A program made the translations under genes and the position numbers. From positions 25,996-89,995 of the forward strand of contig JAKAKL010000073.1 in the NCBI GenBank assembly GCA_021824565.1: DNA of 64,000 bases. Reading direction: 5' to 3'. Of the stretch, positions 35,145 through 44,276 are shown piece by piece (the stretch's first letter is position 1; each line of letters begins with the position of its first letter). The DNA comes from Bacteroidota bacterium. GTDB taxonomy: Bacteria > Bacteroidota > Ignavibacteria > Ignavibacteriales > Ignavibacteriaceae. The notes beneath the pieces were generated by a model. That model had not been told where the DNA came from. It made no database searches and saw only the letters and a list, made by a program, of their open reading frames with translations.

Positions 35145-36071
35145 TTATTTTTCACTAATTATTTTTTTGCCGATAAGAATTGCGCCCTCAACGGGAGAAC
35201 ATTTAGGGTTTGTTAATTTAATCAATGAAAAAGTTTTTAAGATTTTTTCTTTTAAAATACTTGTAAACAAATTATCATTACCTATTATTCCGCCGGTAAA
35301 GGAAATGTTAAAATCATTTCTCTTCATTTTCTTAGATATCGCATATACATGCTGAACAAGCTCGTCCGCTTCCGAATCAAGAATGCTCAAGGCTGTTCTA
35401 TCTCCTCTTTCAGCAGCCGCAATAACTAACGGCGCCGCATTCGCAGGGTTGAAGTCGCTTCCATACACTTTATTTATAAGTTCATCTGTTGATGAAATTC
35501 TAAACTTATCTTTTATTAATTTTGAAATTAAAGTTGGATCGCCTCTGCCGTCAATCTCTTTTGAAAAAGCCTGTAATCCTTTTTTACCTATTGAATATCC
35601 GCTTCCTTCATCGCCTATAATTCTTCCCAAACCGCCTGCCCGGTAAATATTTTCTTTACTGTCTTTCGCAAGTACAATGGAACCAGTGCCGGAAATTAAT
35701 ATAACTCCGGCTTTCCCCCCAAAAGCTCCTTCAAGAGCAATCCTTGCATCGCTTTCAACAATTACATTTTTAAATTTCGTTCCTCTGGACTTTGATAATG
35801 AAATAAAATTCTTTTGAAGAACCTCAGCGTTTATTTTTCTCCCGGCGCCTGCCGCTCCAATAACTATAATTTTTGCTTCTTTACTGTCTGCATTTAATTT
35901 TTTCATACATTGCAGCGCAAGACTAAATAAAACCTTTGAAGTTTTTTGCGCGCCTTCAATTAAAAAATTAGATGCGCTTCCGGTACATGCAAATAAAATA
36001 TTCCCGCTGCTGTCTGCTATCGCGCAGTTTGTTTTAGTGCCGCCGCCGTCAATGCCGATTATATAATTCAT
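35145..36071 (-). CDS. N-acetylglucosamine kinase (BadF/BadG/BcrA ATPase family)
   Basis: This 308-residue protein has the ASKHA phosphate-1 motif IIGIDGGGTKTNCAIAD (4-20), phosphate-2 GKAGVILISGTGSIVLA near 116, GGLGRIIGDEGSGYSIG near 136 and an adenosine motif ISFTGGIIGN near 262. These fit eukaryote-type GlcNAc kinases of bacteria. It is paired with an AmpG-like permease, so it probably phosphorylates GlcNAc released from recycled peptidoglycan. The ppk1 gene is divergent, 176 bases away. Confidence 0.85.
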   Translation of the reverse strand: MNYIIGIDGGGTKTNCAIADSSGNILFACTGSASNFLIEGAQKTSKVLFSLALQCMKKLNADSKEAKIIVIGAAGAGRKINAEVLQKNFISLSKSRGTKFKNVIVESDARIALEGAFGGKAGVILISGTGSIVLAKDSKENIYRAGGLGRIIGDEGSGYSIGKKGLQAFSKEIDGRGDPTLISKLIKDKFRISSTDELINKVYGSDFNPANAAPLVIAAAERGDRTALSILDSEADELVQHVYAISKKMKRNDFNISFTGGIIGNDNLFTSILKEKILKTFSLIKLTNPKCSPVEGAILIGKKIISEK

Positions 36072-36247
36072 TTATATTTGCTGATAATAAAACTCAAAAA
36101 CATTTTTGACTAAAATAGTTTTTTACTTTTAAACAAACCAAAGTGAAAAACCAGCACAATAATAATAATTTAATAATAGAATCGGCGATTTACAGGGAAT
36201 AAGTATAAAATTTGTTTTATATTGTGCGCCTAATTAAGGCTAAGTTT

Positions 36248-38377
36248 ATGAATGGTAAAGATCTGCTAAAAAAATATAACGACTCGAAAAATTTTTTCAA
36301 TAGAGATTTAAGCTGGATAGAATTTAACAGGCGAGTACTTGAAGAAGCATTAAACCCCGAACTTCCGCTGCTGGAAAAGGTGAAATTCATTTCTATATTT
36401 CATTCTAATCTTGACGAATTTTATATGATCAGAATTTCAGGACTGAAAGAACAGATCGCCGCCAATGTTTCCGAGCCAACTATCGACGGCTTAACTCCTC
36501 AAGCCCAGCTTCAAAAAATAGAAAAGCTTTTGCAGCCCATGCTTCAGCAGGTTATGGACCTCTGGCTTAACAAGGTCATACCGGAATTAAGAGAGCAAAA
36601 AATAGATATTGTAGAATACAACAAGCTTTCAGAAAACGAAAAGGAAATTCTTACCGCGTATTTTAAGAAAGAAATTTTTCCTATATTAACGCCGCTTGCC
36701 TTCGATCCGGGAAGACCTTTCCCGTATATTTCAAACCTCAGTTTAAGCCTTGCAATACTTGTAAAGAAGCCGAACGGTGAAAATCATTTTGCGCGTGTTA
36801 AAGTCCCGAATATTTTACCAAGGCTGATGCAAATTGATCAGATAATTAATCCCGGGCAAAAAATTCAAACTAACGGATCATTCTGCGCAAAGTTCATCTG
36901 GCTCGGTGATCTTTTAAAAGCAAATCTTAATCTGTTGTTCCCCGGCATGGAAGTACTGGAGGCGCACCGATTCAGAATTACCCGAGACACGGATATTGAA
37001 CTTCAGGAAGATGAAGCGGACGATCTGCTGCAGGTTATTGAAGAAAATATTCGTCAGCGCAGATTCGGAACTGTTGTCCGTCTTGAAGTAGAAAAGCAAA
37101 TGCCTGAGTTTATGCTCGAAACATTAATGGAAAATCTTCAGATAAAAAGAGAAGATGTTCATGTATTTGACGGACCTTTAGGGCTCAGCGACGTAATTTC
37201 TCTTTATGATCTCCCTGTCCATCATTTGAAAGCAAAACCTTATTATCCGGTTATTCCCAAAATCTTTGATGAAGAAGAAAATATTTTTTCAACGATTAGA
37301 CAGCAGGATATTTTGCTGCACCATCCTTATCATTCCTTTGCACCTGTAATTGATTTTATAAAAGAGGCGGCTATGGATCCCGATGTGCTGGCGATAAAGC
37401 AGACGCTTTACCGTGTCGGTACAGATTCTCCGATCATCAAATATTTAATAGAAGCCGCAGAACGCGATAAGCAGGTTGCTGTACTTGTGGAACTTAAAGC
37501 AAGATTTGACGAGCAGAATAATATCTTCTGGGCAAGAGAACTGGAAAAGGTCGGTGTGCATGTCGTCTATGGTTTGGTTGGGTTGAAGACTCATGCTAAA
37601 ATGTCGCTTGTCGTTCGCAGAGAATCTGATGGAGTTAAGAAATATGTTCATCTTTCTACCGGGAATTACAATACTTCTACTGCGAAACTTTATACCGATC
37701 TCGGATTGTTTACTTGCAATGAAGAAATTTGTACTGATGTCTCCGATATTTTTAATTACCTTACCGGCTATTCAAAACAGGTTGACTTCAAGAAATTATT
37801 TGTTGCGCCTATTAATATGAGAGAAAAAATTCTTTCTTTGATAATGAGAGAAATTGAAAATGTTAATGCCGGCGGAGAAGGGAAAATAATTTTAAAGCTG
37901 AATGCTCTTGTCGATCCGGTTATTATAAGCGGCTTATACGAGGCTTCAAATGCAGGCGTGAAAATAGATTTGATAGTTAGAGGAATATGCTGTCTTATTC
38001 CGCAAGTTCAGGGGCTAAGCGAAAATATAATGGTTATTAGTATCGTCGGCAGATTTCTCGAACACAGCAGAGTTTTTTATTTCTTTAACAATGGTAAAGA
38101 AGAACTTTATTTAAGCAGCGCAGATATGATGCAACGGAACCTTGACCGCCGTGTTGAAATTGCTTTCCCTATCGAAGATATAAAACTTAAAAACGAAATT
38201 CTAAAAGCTCTATTAAAATTCTCTTTAAAAGATAATGTTAATGCAAGAGAGCTTCATCCGGATATGAGCTATACTTGCTGCCGCTCTTCTGAAGACGGAA
38301 AGAAAATAGACATCCATGATCTGCTTATGAACCATGCCGTAAAGACCGACGGCAAGGCTGTCAAAACAAAATTATAA
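36248..38377 (+). CDS. ppk: Polyphosphate kinase 1
   Basis: This 709-residue enzyme makes polyphosphate from ATP. It has the N-domain (FFNRDLSWIEFNRRVLEEA), the HD domain (FHSNLDEFYMIRISGLKEQ) and two phospholipase-D-like domains. The catalytic-histidine region is LVGLKTHAKMSLVVRRE; a second motif is FLEHSRVFYFF with STGNYN between them. ATG 36248 is preferred over a TTG at 36212 because AAGG lies about nine bases before it and the family begins there. Confidence 0.96.
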   Translation: MNGKDLLKKYNDSKNFFNRDLSWIEFNRRVLEEALNPELPLLEKVKFISIFHSNLDEFYMIRISGLKEQIAANVSEPTIDGLTPQAQLQKIEKLLQPMLQQVMDLWLNKVIPELREQKIDIVEYNKLSENEKEILTAYFKKEIFPILTPLAFDPGRPFPYISNLSLSLAILVKKPNGENHFARVKVPNILPRLMQIDQIINPGQKIQTNGSFCAKFIWLGDLLKANLNLLFPGMEVLEAHRFRITRDTDIELQEDEADDLLQVIEENIRQRRFGTVVRLEVEKQMPEFMLETLMENLQIKREDVHVFDGPLGLSDVISLYDLPVHHLKAKPYYPVIPKIFDEEENIFSTIRQQDILLHHPYHSFAPVIDFIKEAAMDPDVLAIKQTLYRVGTDSPIIKYLIEAAERDKQVAVLVELKARFDEQNNIFWARELEKVGVHVVYGLVGLKTHAKMSLVVRRESDGVKKYVHLSTGNYNTSTAKLYTDLGLFTCNEEICTDVSDIFNYLTGYSKQVDFKKLFVAPINMREKILSLIMREIENVNAGGEGKIILKLNALVDPVIISGLYEASNAGVKIDLIVRGICCLIPQVQGLSENIMVISIVGRFLEHSRVFYFFNNGKEELYLSSADMMQRNLDRRVEIAFPIEDIKLKNEILKALLKFSLKDNVNARELHPDMSYTCCRSSEDGKKIDIHDLLMNHAVKTDGKAVKTKL

Positions 38378-38467
38378 AAGTTCCGCCGTTTAGCGAATTT
38401 ATTTTTTTGTTTTAGCGGAATTATTTACTTTTGCCTTTGAAATTTCTAATAATTTATGAGGAATAAA

Positions 38468-38536
38468 ATGCGAGACTCGGACGAGCCTGGCACTTGTACT
38501 TACGTTAAAAATAAAATAATCTTTCCTTGGAATTGA
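38468..38536 (+). CDS. Leader ORF 1 of mgtA (22 residues, acidic/proline start)
   Basis: An ATG at 38468 opens 22 codons to TGA at 38534-38536. GAGG at 38458-38461 lies six bases before it, a strong ribosome site. The peptide begins MRDSDEPGTCTYV and ends IIFPWN. Runs of Asp/Glu next to Pro weaken ribosomes at low Mg2+ in E. coli, where the mgtA leader peptide MgtL starts MEPDP. This ORF could be an independent Mg2+ sensor of the same kind. Confidence 0.6.
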   Translation: MRDSDEPGTCTYVKNKIIFPWN

Positions 38537-38558
38537 CCACATAATTAATTCATTAGTC

Positions 38559-38588
38559 CATCTCCAGGGAGCTAAATTTTAGGAGGTG
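38559..38588 (+). promoter_or_regulatory. Hairpin hiding the ribosome site of leader ORF 2
   Basis: CATCTCC (38559-38565) pairs with GGAGGTG (38582-38588), seven pairs with one G-U. The 3' arm is the Shine-Dalgarno of leader ORF 2. The same CC of the 5' arm can pair instead with CCTGG in leader ORF 1 (38486-38490 with 38564-38568). These two foldings exclude each other, so translation of ORF 1 could switch access to ORF 2. Confidence 0.45.
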
Positions 38589-38591
38589 ACA

Positions 38592-38672
38592 ATGAAATAT
38601 TTCTTCATCTTTCATCTATTGCTTAACAGAGGAAAATACTTTTCCTTTAAATTTTTATTTTCCGTTTTATAA
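38592..38672 (+). CDS. Leader ORF 2 of mgtA (26 residues, phenylalanine-rich)
   Basis: An ATG at 38592 opens 26 codons to TAA at 38670-38672. AGGAGGTG (38581-38588), a near-perfect Shine-Dalgarno, lies four bases upstream, the best in the window. The peptide begins MKYFFIFHLLLNRGKY and has seven Phe and two Tyr in 26 residues. It ends 34 bases before the mgtA ATG. It could be a true leader peptide or a small hydrophobic regulator of the transporter. Confidence 0.6.
   Translation: MKYFFIFHLLLNRGKYFSFKFLFSVL
38628..38659 (+). terminator. Terminator-like stem inside leader ORF 2
   Basis: GGAAAA (38631-38636), loop TAC and TTTTCC (38640-38645), extended by three outer pairs, is followed by TTTAAATTTTTATTTT. 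On the plus strand this looks like a weak intrinsic terminator ahead of mgtA. A ribosome on leader ORF 2 would cover it, as in attenuation. Confidence 0.4.
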
Positions 38673-38706
38673 ATCCATTGCTTTTACCTGAACAAGAGGA
38701 GTAAAG

Positions 38707-41367
38707 ATGGCAAAATCTATTTTTTCTAAAATTTCACCTTCGCTGTTTACTAAGGAGGCTAAAACTCCGCACAGCACTACTCTCGACGAACAGCGTTTAA
38801 TAAATATCTGTAAGCTTACGCAGCATGAAACTATTTCCAATCTCGACAGCACCGAGAACGGATTGTCTTCAGAGCAGGCGGAAACAAGATTGGAAGAATA
38901 CGGCAAAAATGAATTAGCACATACTAAAAAGGTAGGAGTGCTGCAGGATATTCTTATACGATGTAAAAGCCCTCTCGTTGTGCAATTATTATTAATCGGA
39001 ATTATTTCGGGCATAATGGGCGACATAAAATCAGCTATGGTTGTAAGCGGGATGGTAATATTAAGTGTCGGTTTATCATTTGTGTTAGACCGCCGCTCAG
39101 GAAAAGCAGTTGAAGCGCTTGGCAAAAGAGTTCAATCCCACACAGTTGCGCTGCGCGATGGTAAGGAAATCGAAATCCCTATTTCAGATGTAGTGCCGGG
39201 AGATATAATTTTATTGCATGCCGGCTCGATCATTCCGGCGGACATTCGCCTCCTATCGGTAAAAGATTTTTTCGTAAGTCAATCTGTTTTAACAGGAGAA
39301 TCACTTCCAATAGAAAAAAAATGCGAAGCCCAGCAATTAGCTTCCGGCTTTGTCTTTGAACTTGCCAATGCGTGCTTCCAGGGCAGTAACGTTTTAAGCG
39401 GCACCGCACGAGGCATTGTTGTTAACACAGGCATCCATACTTATTTCGGTTCTATCTCCGAACGCCTTGTAGAGAATAGACCTAAAACAAGCTTCGACAT
39501 AGGCGTAAAGTCCTTTACATGGCTTATGATCCGGTTCATGATAGTTATGGTTTTTGCCGTGTTCATGATAATCGGATTGACAAAGGGCAACTGGATTGAA
39601 GCGCTTCTGTTCGGTCTTTCAATCGCTGTAGGCTTAACTCCAGAAATGCTTCCGATGATAGTTACGGTGAATCTCGCTAAAGGCGCGTTAATAATGTCGA
39701 AGAAAAAGGTAATCGTCAAACAAATTACTTCAATACAAAACTTCGGCGCTATTGATATACTTTGTACTGATAAAACCGGCACACTTACTCAGGATAAAGT
39801 TGTTCTTGAAAAACATGTAGACATAACAGGCAAAGAAAGCAACGATGTTCTGCAGTACGCTTATCTGAATAGTTTTTATCAAACAGGTCTGAGAAATCTT
39901 TTGGATCGTGCCGTAATTTCAAGCATTGATTTGAATGTTCAAACACGATGTCAGCTAGTGGACGAACTTCCGTTTGATTTTCAGCGCCGCCGAATGTCTG
40001 TCGCTGTAGAATATGAAGGCGACCATGTACTTATCTGCAAAGGCGCTGTTGAAGAGATTTATTCGATATGTAATTACTATCAAATTGACGATGAAGTTTA
40101 TCCGCTTATTCCGATGATTCACGATGATCTATATGAAGACGTTGAGGATCTTAATAATGAAGGCTACCGCGTTCTTGCGATTGCTTACAGGGAGTTTCCT
40201 AAAACAAAAACTATGTTCTCTGTTGCCGATGAATCCAATATGATTCTTCTTGGTTATATCGCATTTTTTGATCCGCCGAAAGATTCTGCCGCACAGGCAA
40301 TTGCAAGCCTTCAAAACGTCGGCGTAAAAGTAAAAATTCTTACCGGCGATAATGCACTTGTAACAAAAAAAGTCTGCAATGATGTCGGACTTAGAATAGA
40401 TAAAATTATTTCCGGCAACGAGCTTATTAATTTGTCGGATGCGGAATTTTCTAAAGTAGTGGAAGAAGCAAATGTATTTGCGAAACTTTCACCGGTGCAA
40501 AAAGAAAAGGTAATTCACTCATTAAGGCAAGCGGGGCACGTCGTCGGATATATGGGCGACGGTATAAATGATTCGCCTTCGCTGCGCGCCGCTGATGTCG
40601 GTATCTCTGTAGACAGCGCCGCCGACGTAGCAAAGGAAGCAGCGGATATTGTTCTTCTTGAAAAAAGTCTTCTCGTTCTTGAAGACGGGATCAAAGAAGG
40701 AAGAAAAGTCTTTGCAAATATTATTAAGTATATAAGAATGGGAGCAAGCTCAAACTTTGGAAATATGTTCAGCGTCGTAGGAGCAAGCTATTTAATTCCA
40801 TTTCTTCCGATGAAGCCGATTCAAATTCTGGTCAATAATCTTTTGTACGATTTTTCTCAAACCGGAATTCCGACCGACAATGTTGATCAAGAGCTTGTAA
40901 ACAAACCATTGAAATGGAACATTGATAATATCAAAAGATTTATGATTTTCATCGGACCCATAAGTTCAATTTTTGATTACGCGACTTTTGGATTAATGTG
41001 GTTTATATTTAAATCAAGCGAATTCTTAAATCCTTTAGCCTCGACTGCTGACAAAACTTATAGACAGGATTTATTTCAAACCGGCTGGTTCGTTGAGTCA
41101 TTGTTAACTCAAACATTAATAGTTCACATTATAAGAACCCGGAAGATTCCTTTCTTCGGAAGTATGGCTTCTTTGCCGATGACATTAACTACATTATTAA
41201 TTATGGCTGTTGGTGCGTGGCTGCCGTATTCGCCTTTAGCTTCAATGTTTGGTTTTGTACCTTTGCCGCATGTATATTGGCTATGGATAGGCGCATTCCT
41301 TTTATCATACAGTGTGCTCACTCATTTTGTAAAAACATGGTTCTTCAAAAAATACGGAGTTAATTAA
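38707..41367 (+). CDS. mgtA: Magnesium-transporting P-type ATPase (type IIIB)
   Basis: This 886-residue pump imports Mg2+. It shows an actuator motif VLTGESLPIEKK, the phosphorylation site DKTGTLTQ (D355), LPFDFQRRRMSV in the nucleotide domain, LTGDN and the hinge MGDGINDSPSLRAADVGISVDSAADVAKEAADIVLL. MgtA/MgtB proteins carry this layout with about ten helices. GAGGAG lies about six bases before the ATG. It follows a long leader with two small ORFs, and an EIIA-like gene begins two bases after its stop. Confidence 0.95.
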   Translation: MAKSIFSKISPSLFTKEAKTPHSTTLDEQRLINICKLTQHETISNLDSTENGLSSEQAETRLEEYGKNELAHTKKVGVLQDILIRCKSPLVVQLLLIGIISGIMGDIKSAMVVSGMVILSVGLSFVLDRRSGKAVEALGKRVQSHTVALRDGKEIEIPISDVVPGDIILLHAGSIIPADIRLLSVKDFFVSQSVLTGESLPIEKKCEAQQLASGFVFELANACFQGSNVLSGTARGIVVNTGIHTYFGSISERLVENRPKTSFDIGVKSFTWLMIRFMIVMVFAVFMIIGLTKGNWIEALLFGLSIAVGLTPEMLPMIVTVNLAKGALIMSKKKVIVKQITSIQNFGAIDILCTDKTGTLTQDKVVLEKHVDITGKESNDVLQYAYLNSFYQTGLRNLLDRAVISSIDLNVQTRCQLVDELPFDFQRRRMSVAVEYEGDHVLICKGAVEEIYSICNYYQIDDEVYPLIPMIHDDLYEDVEDLNNEGYRVLAIAYREFPKTKTMFSVADESNMILLGYIAFFDPPKDSAAQAIASLQNVGVKVKILTGDNALVTKKVCNDVGLRIDKIISGNELINLSDAEFSKVVEEANVFAKLSPVQKEKVIHSLRQAGHVVGYMGDGINDSPSLRAADVGISVDSAADVAKEAADIVLLEKSLLVLEDGIKEGRKVFANIIKYIRMGASSNFGNMFSVVGASYLIPFLPMKPIQILVNNLLYDFSQTGIPTDNVDQELVNKPLKWNIDNIKRFMIFIGPISSIFDYATFGLMWFIFKSSEFLNPLASTADKTYRQDLFQTGWFVESLLTQTLIVHIIRTRKIPFFGSMASLPMTLTTLLIMAVGAWLPYSPLASMFGFVPLPHVYWLWIGAFLLSYSVLTHFVKTWFFKKYGVN

Positions 41368-41369
41368 TT

Positions 41370-42152
41370 ATGGATAGCTTATTAGATGCTTTGCAGGAGG
41401 GTCGATTAATAGAATTGCCTGATAACGATAAACGCGACGCTCTTCAGTTGCTCGCGCACATTATTGAAGCTATTCCTTCTGTACCTAACGGGACTGACGT
41501 TGCCGGTCTTGTTTTAAAAAGAGAAGAAACTTATAATACAACTTTAGGGCGCGGCTTTGCTGTGCCCCATGCCCGAGCTTCTTTTGAAGGCGATCTTTAT
41601 TGCGCAATCGGCTGGAGTCCTTCCGGCATTGCCTACGGCGCTCCGGACGGCAACCCTGTTCGTATTGTAATTATGTTTTTGGTTCCGGATAATCAAAGGA
41701 ATTATTATCTTAAAGAAGTTTCAAACATCGCTAAAGCTTTAAATGAGCTTCATGACGAAAATTCTTTAAAGACCGCGGAGGATTTAAATACCGTCCGTAA
41801 TTATTTGCTCGATCTTGTAAGCACTGCAAAAACAATTGTGGGGCCTGAAGCGCGCGCGCGAATGATACAGCTTGAGGCAAGAGAAATTTTACCGCAGGCT
41901 GATGTTCAAAACATTGCTAACTTCCTGATAGAATCTGTAACAATAATTACCGGAACTGACTTTAAGCAAATTGCTCTAGCGCAAAATAAAGAATTAATCG
42001 ACCTAATCGATAAGTTCAATAATCTTAACGAGTCATTAAATAAGAACATAAACTATTTTGATATTAATGGCTGGCGCATTCTGAAAAAAAATTCTTCTGT
42101 TTATCAAGCAGGTAGAATTGCATACGAGTGTCTTGCTATTAAAATCAAATAG
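41370..42152 (+). CDS. PTS EIIA (fructose/nitrogen type)-like protein with extra C-terminal domain
   Basis: This 260-residue protein has an EIIA type-2 domain (about 1-150) with the phospho-histidine site in GRGFAVPHARAS (about H66) and the following VRIVIMFLVPDN strand. A C-terminal stretch of about 90 residues is unassigned (LPQADVQNIANFLIESVTIITGTD, then a helical part). No other PTS gene is nearby. It starts two bases after mgtA, with GGAGT inside the mgtA end, so it is coupled to the pump. A role in setting pump activity is likely but inferred. Confidence 0.8.
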   Translation: MDSLLDALQEGRLIELPDNDKRDALQLLAHIIEAIPSVPNGTDVAGLVLKREETYNTTLGRGFAVPHARASFEGDLYCAIGWSPSGIAYGAPDGNPVRIVIMFLVPDNQRNYYLKEVSNIAKALNELHDENSLKTAEDLNTVRNYLLDLVSTAKTIVGPEARARMIQLEAREILPQADVQNIANFLIESVTIITGTDFKQIALAQNKELIDLIDKFNNLNESLNKNINYFDINGWRILKKNSSVYQAGRIAYECLAIKIK

Positions 42153-42332
42153 TTGTTTATAGAACATATTTATTCGGGGATGAATCTGCTGCCGCTTTCG
42201 GATTTCACTTTGAGGCTTGAAAATATATTGCATCCTCATTTTGCTTTGCTGCGTTTTTAAATACAACATAGCCGGGATTTTTCTTGCCGACGTTATGCGG
42301 CTGTAGTTGATTTGCGGAATTCCTTTGTCTTT

Positions 42333-43436
42333 TTATTTTCCTCTGTTGTGCGGTTTTATTCCGCCCCAATGCGCCATAGGATTTTCGATTAAGACTTTTG
42401 TCAAGCCGTCGTCTGTCCCGATCCACAAACTTGCTCCGTCAAAGAAAAGAGAAGTAATTTTTGAAGATTGAATGCTGATGTCGTTAAGATTAATCGGGAT
42501 AATATCCTCGTTCAATCTATCGAGCATAATTAAGCCTTTACCATAATCTTTTTTTTCTTTTTTCAGAAAAGAATATATGCCGCAAAAAATATCGTTGCCG
42601 ACTCTCGTCATGCAATAGATGCCGTTTGCCGGAAGACCGTCGCGCTCTGAAATCCTTTGCCAGCTATGTTGACGGTTATATTTATAAATTCCGCCGACGT
42701 TGAATTTCGGGTTTTCGACCGTAACAAATTCGTCCGTCCCGAACCAAACTTTTTCCGGCTCGAAGATCATATCGGAAATAGAAACGGATTGCCCTTCGTC
42801 GTTGAAACCGCCGTCCTTATTATTTATAAAAGTCCACGCGTCTTTATTTTCAAAGTTCATACGCTTATCATAAATGTGTACGCCCGATTCAGAGCCGAAC
42901 CAGACAAGGCTGTCGCCGTCTAGTTTTATCGATTTAATATTATTAGACTTTGAATCATTATTAATCATTAAGGAGTGATCGATATATCTTTGTTTGCCGA
43001 CGTCAAGCATCGTAATATTTTCAAATCGTCCGATCCACAAAATATTTTTCAGCTTATCATAGCATAGTGCCCTGATCCAGTTCCCCATTTCTCCGCCAAG
43101 CGAAAATTTTCTTTTATGCCATTGCTCTCGTCTTTGATCTAATATATAAAGCCCGTCTGTCCCGCCTGCCCAAACGTAATCTTTGTTAGCAGCGATGCAG
43201 TAAAAAAAATTATTATCGAGATTTTTATTCTCGGTCGAATAATTATACCAGCTATTATCTTTATAGGAATACTTATAAACGCCCTGCCCGTATGTTGCTA
43301 CCCAAAGTATATCGCCGACTTTAGTAATAGAAGTTACCGAAGCGCCTTCAAGAAAATTTTCCGATATAATTTTTGAATAAATAGCGGGTCGAATTAAAAG
43401 GATGAGGAAAGAGATAAGAATCAGCTTACGAATCAT
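42333..43436 (-). CDS. Secreted beta-propeller protein (two-component regulator propeller type)
   Basis: This 367-residue protein has a signal peptide (about 1-21) and repeated propeller blades with W-x-G or VW signatures: ILWVATYGQGVYKY, YVWAGGTDGLYILD, LWIGRFENITMLD, VWFGSESGVHIYD, VWFGTDEFV and LWIGTDDGLTKV. Such propellers often form the sensor part of hybrid kinases; here it is stand-alone. It is last in the envelope operon, 4 bases after panB. A frame stays open past its stop, but nothing shows that it is used. Confidence 0.85.
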   Translation of the reverse strand: MIRKLILISFLILLIRPAIYSKIISENFLEGASVTSITKVGDILWVATYGQGVYKYSYKDNSWYNYSTENKNLDNNFFYCIAANKDYVWAGGTDGLYILDQRREQWHKRKFSLGGEMGNWIRALCYDKLKNILWIGRFENITMLDVGKQRYIDHSLMINNDSKSNNIKSIKLDGDSLVWFGSESGVHIYDKRMNFENKDAWTFINNKDGGFNDEGQSVSISDMIFEPEKVWFGTDEFVTVENPKFNVGGIYKYNRQHSWQRISERDGLPANGIYCMTRVGNDIFCGIYSFLKKEKKDYGKGLIMLDRLNEDIIPINLNDISIQSSKITSLFFDGASLWIGTDDGLTKVLIENPMAHWGGIKPHNRGK

Positions 43437-43440
43437 TGTC

Positions 43441-44256
43441 CTAATAACTCTCGTCGTCGGAAGGAAACTTTTTTTGCTTCACATCTTCAATATAATTTTT
43501 AACTGCGTCTTTAATTTCATCAGCCATCTTCGCATACATGCGAACAAACCTTGGATGAAAATCCTCGTTTAACCCGAGCATATCCGGCGTAACAAGGACT
43601 TGACCATCGCAATGGACTCCCGCGCCGATTCCTATTGTTGGAATCTTAAGGCTTTCGGTAACTTTCTTTGCAAGAGGGGCGGGAATTTTTTCGAGGACGA
43701 GCGCAAATGCTCCAGCTTGTTCAACTGCTTTTGCATCATTTAAAATTTCTTCCGCTTCCGCAGAATCTTTTCCGCGCTCGCGGTAGCTTCCGAATTTATG
43801 AATGCTCTGAGGCGTTAATCCGATATGACCCATCACCGGTATTCCTGCATCAGTAATTTTTCTAACTGTCTCTGCGACACGAATCCCGCCTTCAAGCTTA
43901 ACTGCTCCGGCGGGCGTTTCTTTCATTATACGCCCTGCATTTCTAAATGCTTCGTCTATACTAAGCTGGTAGGACATAAAAGGCATATCGACAACTATCA
44001 TCGCACGCGTGACGGCTTTGCTAACTGCTTTGGTATGATAAATCATTTCATCCATCGTAACAGGAAGAGTTGTATCGTTTCCCTGGAATACGTTGCTAAG
44101 TGAATCGCCTACAAGAATTACGTCGATGCCGGCTTCTTCCAAAAGTTTGGCAGTAATAAAATCATAAGCCGTTAGCACGGAGATTTTTTTTCCGTTCTTT
44201 TTAAGCCATGATAATGTTAATGTTGTTACACGCTTTATTTCTTTTTCGGTGCTCAT
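43441..44256 (-). CDS. panB: 3-methyl-2-oxobutanoate hydroxymethyltransferase
   Basis: This 271-residue enzyme makes ketopantoate, the first step to pantothenate and CoA. It has [71 protein letters not shown] and [21 protein letters not shown], all PanB signatures with the Mg2+ and catalytic residues (D in GDS, E in KLEGG). It follows lipM by about 20 bases. Other pan genes are not in the window. Confidence 0.96.
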   Translation of the reverse strand: MSTEKEIKRVTTLTLSWLKKNGKKISVLTAYDFITAKLLEEAGIDVILVGDSLSNVFQGNDTTLPVTMDEMIYHTKAVSKAVTRAMIVVDMPFMSYQLSIDEAFRNAGRIMKETPAGAVKLEGGIRVAETVRKITDAGIPVMGHIGLTPQSIHKFGSYRERGKDSAEAEEILNDAKAVEQAGAFALVLEKIPAPLAKKVTESLKIPTIGIGAGVHCDGQVLVTPDMLGLNEDFHPRFVRMYAKMADEIKDAVKNYIEDVKQKKFPSDDESY

Positions 44257-44276
44257 AAATTTTAATGATTAATTTA

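Larger units (their letters stand above)
38378..38706 (+). promoter_or_regulatory. Long leader of the Mg2+ ATPase gene
   Basis: These 329 bases between ppk and mgtA hold two short ORFs with strong ribosome sites, a hairpin covering the second ribosome site and a terminator-like stem, each listed separately. The first 75 bases hold an inverted repeat (38381-38386 with 38415-38420) with a T run in its loop. No match to the M-box riboswitch core was seen. The promoter was not located. The layout suggests translation-based control of mgtA. Confidence 0.6.

Noticed and set aside
38381..38420. Inverted repeat TTCCGC/GCGGAA as the ppk terminator.
   Set aside because: The T run is in the loop and not after the stem, and the loop is 28 bases.
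38378..38706. M-box magnesium riboswitch before mgtA.
   Set aside because: The conserved M-box core sequences are not recognisable; short ORFs explain the leader better.
42036..42426. Minus-strand frames extending past the propeller gene, possible frameshifted C-terminus.
   Set aside because: Two different frames are open, neither continues a propeller blade, and the stop at 42333 fits a complete protein.
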